DNA from: DATCZS01 sp036525795
Lineage (GTDB): Bacteria > Actinomycetota > Acidimicrobiia > Spongiisociales > ZC4RG35
Assembly: GCA_036525795.1 (NCBI GenBank)
Contig: DATCZS010000083.1
Span: 1-14,160, forward strand
Direction of reading: 5' to 3'
DNA length: 14,160 nt
Shown: positions 6,178 through 11,870 of the stretch, in pieces
How the letters are laid out: every line of letters starts with the position of its first letter
How positions within the stretch are numbered: the stretch's first letter is position 1
The notes under the pieces: model-generated
What the model was told of the DNA's origin: nothing
Database searches by the model: none
Seen by the model: the letters and a program-made list of their open reading frames with translations, nothing else
Program-made: the position numbers and the translations under genes

Positions 6178-8100
6178 ATGAGCATCACTCTCGACGCCAA
6201 GATCCCCGACGGTCCGCTGGCCGACAAGTGGGACAACCACAAGTTCAACGTCAAGCTCGTCAACCCGGCAAACAAGCGCAAGTACCGGGTCATCGTGGTC
6301 GGGACCGGCCTCGCCGGCGCCGCGGCCGCCGCCACCCTCGGCGAGCTCGGCTACAACGTGGATGTCTTCACCTTCCACGACAGCCCCCGCCGGGCGCACT
6401 CGATCGCCGCCCAGGGCGGGATCAACGCCTCGAAGAACTACCACAACGACGGTGACTCGGATTTCCGTCTGTTCTACGACACCATCAAGGGCGGCGACTA
6501 CCGCAGCCGCGAGGCGAACGTGTACCGCCTGGCCCAGGTGTCCGGGAGCATCATCGATCAGTGCGTCGCCCAGGGAGTCCCCTTCGCCCGCGAGTACGGG
6601 GGCCTGCTCGACAACCGTTCGTTTGGCGGCGCACAGGTCTCGCGCACGTTCTACGCACGGGGACAGACCGGCCAGCAGTTGCTGCTCGGCGCCTACTCCG
6701 CCCTGATGAAGTCGGTGCAGGCGGGCAACGTCCGCCTGCACACCAAGATGGAGATGCTCGACGTGGTCCTCAAGGACGGCCACGCCCGGGGAATCGTCAC
6801 CCGCCACCTCGGCACCGGCGAGGTCAGGTCCTGGTCGGCGCACGCCGTGGTGCTGGCGACCGGCGGATACTCCAACGTCTACTACCTGTCGACCAACGCC
6901 ATGAACTGCAATGTGACGGCGGCGTGGAGGGCGCATCGCAAGGGGGCTCTGTTCGCCAACCCGTGCTACACCCAGATCCACCCGACCTGCATTCCGCAGT
7001 CGGACGAGTTCCAGTCGAAGCTCACCCTGATGTCCGAGTCGCTGCGCAACGACGGACGGATCTGGGTCCCGAAGAACCCGGACGACACGCGGCCTCCCGG
7101 CCAGATCGCGGAGAGCGAGCGCGACTACTACCTCGAGCGCATCTACCCCTCGTTCGGCAACCTGGCGCCGCGTGACGTCTCGTCCCGGGCGGCAAAGCGG
7201 ATGGTCGACGCCGGCCACGGCGTCGGACCGCTCCGCAACGGCGTGTATCTCGACTTCCACGAGGCGATCGAGCGCCTGGGAGCAGACGTCGTCGAAGCCC
7301 GCTACGGAAACCTGTTCGAGATGTACGAACGGATCACCGACGAGGATCCGTATCAGGTGCCCATGCGGATCTACCCGGCCCCCCACTACACGATGGGCGG
7401 ACTGTGGGTGGACTACAACCTGATGACCACCATCCCCGGTCTGTATTGTCTCGGCGAGGCCAACTTCTCCGACCACGGGGCCAACCGGCTGGGCGCATCG
7501 GCGTTGATGCAGGGGCTCGCCGACGGCTACTTCGTACTCCCCGCCACCATCAGCGACTACCTGGCGGGCTATCTGAACGCCCCGCTCGTTCCCACCGACG
7601 ACCCCGTGTTCGTCGAGGCCGAGACGGAGGTCAACGACCAGATCAACCGGTTCCTCTCCAGCCGGGGGACCCGCACCGTCGACGACTTCCACCGCCGGCT
7701 GGGCCGGATCGTGTGGGACGCCTGCGGCATGGCCCGCAACGACGCCGGGCTCCGCAAGGCGATCAGCGACATCCCGGCGCTGTACGAGGAGTACCGGAAC
7801 GACGTGAAGGTGCTGGGCTCGGGCGATTCGGTCAACCAGTCGCTGGAGAAGGCCGGCCGGGTGGAGGACTTCTTCCAGCTGGCCTCGCTCATGTGCTACG
7901 ACGCCCTGCAGCGCGAGGAGTCGTGTGGCGGCCACTTCCGCGAGGAGTTCCAGACCGAGGAGGGCGAAGCGGTCCGCAACGACGACGACTTCGCCTACGT
8001 GTCGGCCTGGGAATGGACCGGACCGGGCAACGAGCCGGCGCTCCACCGCGAAGACCTGGCGTTCGAAAACGTGACGCTGCAGACGAGGAGCTACAAGTGA
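6178..8100 (+). CDS. sdhA: Succinate dehydrogenase flavoprotein subunit SdhA
   Basis: SdhA oxidises succinate to fumarate with covalently bound FAD, on the cytoplasmic face of the respiratory complex. The 640-residue protein shows the FAD dinucleotide-binding motif VGTGLAG (G42-G47). The probable 8-alpha-histidyl FAD attachment site is AHSIAAQGG, with H74. The substrate-binding HPT follows at H268, the catalytic Arg lies within NLAPRDVSSR at R332, and HYTMGG begins at H403. GANRLGASALMQG and the C-terminal capping region are also intact. Length fits the actinobacterial Sdh1 group (M. tuberculosis Rv0248c type). The ATG at 6178 has GAGGAGG ending about five bases upstream and overlapping the sdhC stop region, which indicates translational coupling. 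Fumarate reductase in the reverse direction is possible, since the two enzymes share this architecture. The b558 context in an actinobacterium favours succinate oxidation. Confidence 0.98.
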   Translation: MSITLDAKIPDGPLADKWDNHKFNVKLVNPANKRKYRVIVVGTGLAGAAAAATLGELGYNVDVFTFHDSPRRAHSIAAQGGINASKNYHNDGDSDFRLFYDTIKGGDYRSREANVYRLAQVSGSIIDQCVAQGVPFAREYGGLLDNRSFGGAQVSRTFYARGQTGQQLLLGAYSALMKSVQAGNVRLHTKMEMLDVVLKDGHARGIVTRHLGTGEVRSWSAHAVVLATGGYSNVYYLSTNAMNCNVTAAWRAHRKGALFANPCYTQIHPTCIPQSDEFQSKLTLMSESLRNDGRIWVPKNPDDTRPPGQIAESERDYYLERIYPSFGNLAPRDVSSRAAKRMVDAGHGVGPLRNGVYLDFHEAIERLGADVVEARYGNLFEMYERITDEDPYQVPMRIYPAPHYTMGGLWVDYNLMTTIPGLYCLGEANFSDHGANRLGASALMQGLADGYFVLPATISDYLAGYLNAPLVPTDDPVFVEAETEVNDQINRFLSSRGTRTVDDFHRRLGRIVWDACGMARNDAGLRKAISDIPALYEEYRNDVKVLGSGDSVNQSLEKAGRVEDFFQLASLMCYDALQREESCGGHFREEFQTEEGEAVRNDDDFAYVSAWEWTGPGNEPALHREDLAFENVTLQTRSYK

Positions 8101-8101
8101 G

Positions 8102-8122
8102 GCCGGCGGCGCTGCTGCCGGC
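8102..8122 (+). promoter_or_regulatory. Hairpin in the sdhA-sdhB spacer
   Basis: GCCGGCGGC (8102-8110) pairs with GCTGCCGGC (8114-8122) across the three-base loop GCT, giving nine pairs with one G·U. It begins two bases after the sdhA stop codon and lacks a T-run. It more likely sets RNA stability or partial read-through between sdhA and sdhB than full termination. Confidence 0.45.
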
Positions 8123-8154
8123 AGCCATCAGCGATCAGCCATCATCGATCAGCC
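8122..8154. repeat. 14-bp direct repeat, about 2.4 copies, in the sdhA-sdhB spacer
   Basis: CAGCCATCAGCGAT (8122-8135) is followed at once by CAGCCATCATCGAT (8136-8149), which differs at one base, and a partial CAGCC (8150-8154). The array ends about six bases before the sdhB ribosome binding site and accounts for half of this otherwise unusually long operon spacer. Confidence 0.8.
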
Positions 8155-8170
8155 GGGGAAGGGTGTGGAC

Positions 8171-8935
8171 ATGAACGTCACCTTGCAGATCTGGAGACAG
8201 GCGGGGCCGAACGCCCCCGGTGAGTTCAAGACCTACATGGTCGGCCACATCGAACCCGAGATGTCGTTCCTCGAGATGCTCGATGTGCTCAACGAGCGGC
8301 TCACGATCGACGGAGAAGAACCGGTCGTGTTCGACTCCGACTGCCGTGAGGGCATCTGCGGCACCTGCGGCCTCATGATCAACGGCCAGGCGCACGGACC
8401 GCAGCTGGGGACCGCCACCTGCCAGCTCCACATGCGCACGTTCAACGACGGCGACACCATCACCGTCGAGCCGTGGCGCGCCACCGCCTTCCCGATCATG
8501 AAGGACCTCATGGTCGACCGCGAGGCGATGGACGGCATCATCCAGTCGGGCGGCTACATCTCGATCCCCACCGGGTCCGCGCCGGATGCCAACGAGATCC
8601 CGGTTCCCCTGCCCGTGGCAGAGACCGCGATGGACGCCGCCGCCTGTATCGGGTGCGGAGCCTGCATCGCCGCCTGCCCCAACTCGGCCGCCAACCTGTT
8701 CACTGCCGCCAAGGTCGCCCAGCTGAACGTGTTGCCGCAGGGTCAGGCCGAGCGCTGGGATCGGGTGACGGCGATGGTCGACACCATGGAGCAGTTCTTC
8801 GGCTCCTGCACCAACCACGGCGAGTGCGAGAAGGCGTGTCCGAAGTCGATCTCCATCGACTTCATCGCCCTCATGAACCGCGACTACGTCAAGGCGAAGT
8901 TCAAGAACCGGAGGCTGGTCAGCCAGAGAGGCTGA
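8171..8935 (+). CDS. sdhB: Succinate dehydrogenase iron-sulfur subunit SdhB
   Basis: SdhB carries electrons from FAD in SdhA to the hemes and quinone of SdhC through three clusters. The 254-residue protein has the [2Fe-2S] ligands C58, C63, C66 and C84, in CREGICGTCG and ATCQLH. The [4Fe-4S] motif is CIGCGACIAACP, with C159, C162 and C165. The [3Fe-4S] ligands are C169, C213 and C219, with C223 of the CEKACPKS segment completing the paired-cluster ligand set. The long spacing to C84 with the INGQAHGP loop is typical of SdhB partnered with b558-type SdhC. I chose ATG 8171 because GGGGAAGGG ends at a workable distance. GTG at 8165 would be too close to that site. It is the third gene of the operon, separated from sdhA by 70 bases containing a hairpin and repeats. 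Confidence 0.98.
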   Translation: MNVTLQIWRQAGPNAPGEFKTYMVGHIEPEMSFLEMLDVLNERLTIDGEEPVVFDSDCREGICGTCGLMINGQAHGPQLGTATCQLHMRTFNDGDTITVEPWRATAFPIMKDLMVDREAMDGIIQSGGYISIPTGSAPDANEIPVPLPVAETAMDAAACIGCGACIAACPNSAANLFTAAKVAQLNVLPQGQAERWDRVTAMVDTMEQFFGSCTNHGECEKACPKSISIDFIALMNRDYVKAKFKNRRLVSQRG

Positions 8936-8984
8936 CCGGCCACCGGCCGATCAGCCTCGTCTCGCGCGTCGGCGCCGGGCGCCG
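8930..8984 (+). terminator. Hairpins at the end of the sdhCAB operon
   Basis: GGCTGA-C-CGGCC (8930-8941) pairs with GGCCG-A-TCAGCC (8945-8956) around the loop ACC. This gives eleven pairs and one C·A mismatch, and the stem overlaps the sdhB stop codon. A second perfect hairpin, CGGCGC-CGG-GCGCCG, follows at 8970-8984. There is no T-run, but tandem GC-rich hairpins right after the last gene are typical of transcript ends in GC-rich actinobacteria. Confidence 0.5.
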
Positions 8985-9003
8985 CGCTGTGGCTCATCCC
9001 GGT

Positions 9004-9197
9004 ACTAGTCACCAGTGCCGCCCAGAAGAGGCGGCCCGCCGTCGTTCCCCGCCCTCACCGGCTGGTCACCGCCACACCGGACCCTCCCTCGCCCGGGGTG
9101 GCCGGGCCGGATCTCCTGTTCCGACAGGCAGATTCGGGACGGTGCCGGATACGGCGCCGTGGCCGGGCATCTCGAATACCGCCATCTGGTGACTAGT
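9004..9197. repeat. 194-bp segment bounded by a perfect 12-bp inverted repeat; MITE-like candidate
   Basis: ACTAGTCACCAG (9004-9015) and CTGGTGACTAGT (9186-9197) are exact reverse complements. If the CTAG at each edge (9005-9008 and 9193-9196) is a target duplication, the element would be 184 bp with 7-bp ends TCACCAG...CTGGTGA. Inside are two tetraloop hairpins, CCTGT-TCCG-ACAGG (9115-9128) and GGTGCCG-GATA-CGGCGCC (9141-9158), and a 10-bp direct repeat GTGGCCGGGC (9098-9107 and 9159-9168). There is no transposase reading frame. An alternative is a structured RNA closed by a 12-bp stem. The inverted repeat is certain; the mobile-element reading is inference. Confidence 0.45.
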
Positions 9198-9291
9198 CCT
9201 CAGGCAGGGCTTCCCAACCCTCCTCCAGAATTTCGCCCCAAATGCCGTCTGGATCCTTGTACCGACAAGAGGGGAACCGGGGGTCTTCGCC
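9193..9291 (-). pseudogene. Possible C-terminal remnant of a VOC/glyoxalase-superfamily gene
   Basis: On the minus strand the last 32 codons before a TAG at 9195-9193 read GEDPRFPSCRYKDPDG, then IWGEILEEGWEALPED. The DPDGIWGEI pattern looks like the final metal-binding strand of VOC-superfamily proteins (glyoxalase, extradiol dioxygenase, bleomycin resistance), where the Glu is a metal ligand. Upstream of about 9291 the frame loses family-like character, and no start codon or ribosome binding site fits. The stop codon falls inside the right arm of the 12-bp inverted repeat. This could be chance in GC-rich DNA, but the local drop in GC and the protein-like codon run argue for a decayed gene end. 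Confidence 0.38.
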
Positions 9292-9420
9292 TTGTATCGA
9301 CCCGCCGCGATGCCCCGCATCGCCAGGTGAACCCGCATGGGTCGCAAGACCCATTGCGCGACGACCACTCTGTGTGACGCTGATACCACGGATCGTGGGC
9401 ACGGTCCGGGGGTAACACAG
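9255..9420 (+). promoter_or_regulatory. Multi-hairpin leader upstream of the first tadE-like gene
   Basis: Several well-formed stems follow one another on the plus strand: CTTGT-ACCG-ACAAG (9256-9269), GCGATGC-CCC-GCATCGC (9307-9323, perfect), CGCATGGGTC-GCAA-GACCCATTGCG (9334-9358, ten pairs with one bulged T and a GNRA tetraloop), and CCACG-GAT-CGTGG (9386-9398). The last is enclosed by CTGTGT (9370-9375) pairing with ACACAG (9415-9420). The set ends 20 bases before the ATG at 9441. It does not match a riboswitch class I can name, so a structured 5' leader is inference from base pairing alone. Confidence 0.4.
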
Positions 9421-9440
9421 GGCGAAATGGGAGTGGGACG

Positions 9441-9926
9441 ATGAGGACGCATCGACGTCGGGCGGCGAGCGTATGGCGCAAGCGGGCACACGACGACCGG
9501 GGGGCAGCTCTCGTCGAGATGGCATTGGTGATGCCGCTTCTGTTGCTTCTCGTGGTGGGAATCTGGGCGACCGCCCGGGCATTCAACGTGAAGAACACGA
9601 TGGATCACGCCGTCCGCGAGGCGGCGCGCTACGGCGCCACCGTCGACCCGTGGGATTCCGGCGCCGCACCCGATGCGGTGCGGGCACTCATCGACGCCGA
9701 GCTGTCTGCGGCGGCGATCGTCACCTCCGACGTCGACACCGTGTGCATCGTGCAGGTCCTGGAGACCGATGACGGCTGTGACCTGGCGGGGACCCCGCAG
9801 GTCACGAACGCACCCACCGACCAGGTGGTGGTGAAGATCGAGTACCCGGACTATCAGCTCGACTTCATCTTCTTCTCCACCTCGGTGAACCTCCAGTCCT
9901 CCGCCATCGCCAGGTGGGAATCATGA
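9441..9926 (+). CDS. TadE-like minor pilin / pseudopilin (pair 1)
   Basis: This is a 161-residue protein of the TadE-like group, the small pilin-like proteins of Tad/Flp pilus systems, which sit in the membrane with the bulk outside. A basic N-terminal leader (MRTHRRRAASVWRKRAHDDRG) is followed by AALVEMALVMPLLLLLVVG. This fits a type IV prepilin peptidase site after G21, with Glu at mature position +5, and one hydrophobic helix (about 22-46). The conserved NTMDHAVREAARYGA segment follows. Two cysteines flank VLETDDG in CIVQVLETDDGC, as in the paralogue at 13535. The start is ATG 9441, with GGGAG about 7 bases upstream. The stop overlaps the next gene as ATGA, so the two are translationally coupled. 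Substrate or adhesive specificity cannot be read from the sequence. Confidence 0.88.
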   Translation: MRTHRRRAASVWRKRAHDDRGAALVEMALVMPLLLLLVVGIWATARAFNVKNTMDHAVREAARYGATVDPWDSGAAPDAVRALIDAELSAAAIVTSDVDTVCIVQVLETDDGCDLAGTPQVTNAPTDQVVVKIEYPDYQLDFIFFSTSVNLQSSAIARWES

Positions 9927-11248
9927 GAAAGGATCGCGAACGGGGAGCGACCGCGCTCATCGTCGCCGGCGCACTGCTCTTCCTGCTCGGGTCGGCTGCG
10001 CTGGCGGTAGACGTGTCCGGCTTCTATCAGACGGCTCGAACCGACCAGACCACCGCCGACCTCGCCTGCCTGGCAGGCGTGAGGGAGCTGCCAGACAACC
10101 CAGCTGCGCTGAACATGGCGGCCACCTACGCCCGGCTCAACTGGCCGGCGATGAGCTCTGCCGGCCTGGTGATGCTCACCTCGCAGTCGGCCACTCTCGA
10201 CGATGGAAACGGGAACACCATCTTCTTCGAGGCGGGCTACGGCGGACAGGCCGATCGGATGCGGGTCACGGTGAGCGAGGCCTCGGAGACCCGGTTCGGT
10301 CGAGTGCTCGGCACCGACAGCGTCCAGATCACCCAGGAGGCAATCTGCTCCGGTTCCCCCGGCGGCGGCATCGGAGCGCTCCCGTTCGGGGTCCTGCCGG
10401 GCGGGTTCGAGGGCGGGGTCTTCGGGCCCAACCCCTGTGGACAGAACACCGGCAACTGCGGAGCACTGGACCTCCCCAGGGACTCGATGGGAGCCGGCGC
10501 CGACACGACCGAGGAAAACATCGCCGAGGGAGCCGAGCGGCTCCTGACCACCCATCTCGGCCCCGAGGGAACGACCTACTTCGACCCGGACGCCGGCACT
10601 TCCATCGCAACGGTGGAGTGCACGTCGGTCAGCGACGGACAGACCTGTTCGGTGGCGAACACGAAGACCGGCGTCAATGCCGGCAAGCTCGGCGCCGGAT
10701 TCCGGCGACTGCTCGAGACGACCGACACGAACTGTGGCGAGTTCGTCTCCGGCACCCGGCTCGACTGCAGCACCGTCGACGACATTCTCCCTCCTGCTGA
10801 CCAGCAATCGCTGGACGAGGCAAACTCGGGGAGTCTCCCGCCCAACTGGACTGCCGGCGACAAAGCGGGTTTCGAATCCCTGTTCGGGCCGTGGGGTGAC
10901 ATCGACAGTTCCTGGATCTACTACGACGGCGAAGAAGTCGACTGCACCAGCCCCCGGCTGGCCATCGTGCCGGTGGTCGCCTACGACCTCGACTGGGATC
11001 TGGACGACGTCAACCCCGGCTGGCCCACCGGGAAGAAGGACATGAAGGTGGTCGGACTACTCAACGTGATCATCACCGAGCCGTTCACCGCCGCCGACTT
11101 CGAGCCGGGCGGCGCTCTCAAGCACGCGGCCGTGCAGGTGGTGTGGTTCGGGCCCAACGCGACCTGCTCGGACGGCCAGCCGATAGGGGTCTACAACGGG
11201 GTTCCCTACACGCCGACCTCCACGGGAGTCAAGCTGGTCTCCGGCTGA
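9923..11248 (+). CDS. TadG-like pilus/envelope protein (pair 1)
   Basis: This 441-residue protein has the PF13400-type N-terminal TadE/G-like segment: RERGATALIVAGALLFLLGS and AALAVDVSGF, then an ADLACLAG helix where most family members have ADAAALAG. One transmembrane helix (about residues 9-30) anchors a large, probably extracytoplasmic region. That region is acidic and has about ten cysteines, suggesting disulfides. A central LPFGV...NPCGQNTGNCGALDLPR segment corresponds to the GNFGYLDIP segment of the second TadG-like protein. No VWA MIDAS motif (DxSxS) is evident, unlike classical TadG. The start is ATG 9923, overlapping the tadE stop by four bases; a GTG at 9914 is in frame but less likely. 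Its exact role is unknown; anchoring or tip functions are possible. Confidence 0.85.
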   Translation: MRKDRERGATALIVAGALLFLLGSAALAVDVSGFYQTARTDQTTADLACLAGVRELPDNPAALNMAATYARLNWPAMSSAGLVMLTSQSATLDDGNGNTIFFEAGYGGQADRMRVTVSEASETRFGRVLGTDSVQITQEAICSGSPGGGIGALPFGVLPGGFEGGVFGPNPCGQNTGNCGALDLPRDSMGAGADTTEENIAEGAERLLTTHLGPEGTTYFDPDAGTSIATVECTSVSDGQTCSVANTKTGVNAGKLGAGFRRLLETTDTNCGEFVSGTRLDCSTVDDILPPADQQSLDEANSGSLPPNWTAGDKAGFESLFGPWGDIDSSWIYYDGEEVDCTSPRLAIVPVVAYDLDWDLDDVNPGWPTGKKDMKVVGLLNVIITEPFTAADFEPGGALKHAAVQVVWFGPNATCSDGQPIGVYNGVPYTPTSTGVKLVSG

Positions 11249-11261
11249 GCCAGGGGAACGA

Positions 11262-11299
11262 GGTGTGGGGCGGACGGGATCGGTCGTCCGCCCCACACC
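11262..11299 (+). terminator. 15-bp perfect hairpin between pairs 1 and 2
   Basis: GGTGTGGGGCGGACG (11262-11276) and CGTCCGCCCCACACC (11285-11299) are perfectly complementary around the 8-base loop GGATCGGT, starting 13 bases after the tadG-like stop. It is followed by CCTCTTGAAGG, not by a clean T-run. The stem is by far the most stable in the window and most likely ends or attenuates transcription of pair 1. Confidence 0.7.
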
Positions 11300-11366
11300 C
11301 CTCTTGAAGGAACGCCGATCACCGATACCCTGTCGACGGGGATGAGGCCCTCGGGGGGCATCCGAA

Positions 11367-11389
11367 TTCACCGCAGGTGAAGGAGAGGG
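11367..11389 (+). promoter_or_regulatory. Ribosome binding site of the second tadE-like gene with an adjoining hairpin
   Basis: AAGGAG (11380-11385), extending into AGGG, lies about 8 bases before the ATG at 11394 and is the strongest Shine-Dalgarno sequence among the pilus genes. The perfect hairpin TTCACC-GCA-GGTGAA (11367-11381) overlaps its first two bases, so folding could affect ribosome access. Confidence 0.5.
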
Positions 11390-11393
11390 ATGC

Positions 11394-11870
11394 ATGAGGG
11401 AACGGGGAACCCTGTGGCACGGCCGTGAGCGCGGAGCCTCGGTGGTCGAGTTCGCAGTGCTCGCACCGGTGTTGCTGCTTCTGGTGCTCGGGATGGTCGA
11501 GTTCGGCTGGCTGTTCGGCCAGTTCAACGACGTCAGACACGGCGCCCGCGAAGGCGCCCGCTACGCAGCGGTGAACGGCGGCGACGAAACCACCATTGCC
11601 GATCGGGTGTGCCAGTCGATGGACGGCCTGGACGCAGGGATGACGCTGATCACCGTCACGGTCGCCGAGTTCGAGTCGAACGGAACGGCCGGGATCCAGC
11701 GGGGTGACACCGGCACCCTGCAGGTGACGGCGGACGTGTCCGGTCTGAGCAGCGTTCCGCTGATAAGCGGATTCCTCCCCAGCCGGCTCAGTTCGACCGT
11801 CGAGTTCCGGATGGAACAGGACCCCGACCGGTGGGCGCCGGCCACCATCGCCAGGGCGACCTGCCCATGA
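11394..11870 (+). CDS. TadE-like minor pilin / pseudopilin (pair 2)
   Basis: This 158-residue TadE-like protein has the prepilin-type N terminus RERGASVVEFAVLAPVLLLL. Cleavage is predicted after G14, with Glu at mature +5 (E19) followed by Phe, as in classical type IV pilins. The hydrophobic helix spans about residues 15-40, and GQFNDVRHGAREGARYAAV follows, equivalent to the NTMDHAVREAARYGA segment in the other two copies. The remaining C-terminal part is a beta-rich, extracytoplasmic domain without the Cys pair seen in copies 1 and 3. Its only cysteines are C77-like in RVCQSM and one near the end (TCP). It is therefore the divergent member of the three. The start is ATG 11394 with a strong AAGGAG. 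The stop overlaps the next gene as ATGA. It probably has its own transcription start after the hairpin at 11262-11299. Confidence 0.88.
   Translation: MRERGTLWHGRERGASVVEFAVLAPVLLLLVLGMVEFGWLFGQFNDVRHGAREGARYAAVNGGDETTIADRVCQSMDGLDAGMTLITVTVAEFESNGTAGIQRGDTGTLQVTADVSGLSSVPLISGFLPSRLSSTVEFRMEQDPDRWAPATIARATCP

Larger units (their letters stand above)
8936..9440. other. Intergenic region between sdhB and the pilus genes, no intact gene
   Basis: These 505 bases hold no complete gene that I can support. In order they contain the sdh terminator hairpins (to 8984), a 194-bp segment bounded by a 12-bp inverted repeat (9004-9197), a possible VOC-family gene scrap on the minus strand (9193-9291), and a series of small hairpins from 9255 to 9420 just upstream of the first tadE-like gene. 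The part from about 9220 to 9275 is visibly less GC-rich than its surroundings. Confidence 0.75.

Noticed and set aside
6145..8046. Long open frame of 633 codons on the minus strand opposite sdhA
   Set aside because: It is antisense to a fully supported sdhA with all catalytic motifs; its Val/Asp/Gly/Arg/His-rich composition is the usual shadow of GC-rich codons.
9004..9197. Complete insertion sequence
   Set aside because: The segment between the inverted repeats is only 194 bp with no transposase frame; at most it is a non-autonomous remnant.
9415..9443. String ACACAGGGCGAAA...GTGGGACG resembling the c-di-GMP-I (GEMM) riboswitch core, ahead of a pilus gene
   Set aside because: The required P1b hairpin, the GACGCAAAGC segment and the second helix are missing, and the start codon falls inside the matching region.
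9066..9608. Minus-strand open frame of 180 codons overlapping the first tadE-like gene
   Set aside because: No recognisable motif and it overlaps the well-supported TadE helix on the other strand; only the separate frame ending at 9193 looks protein-like.
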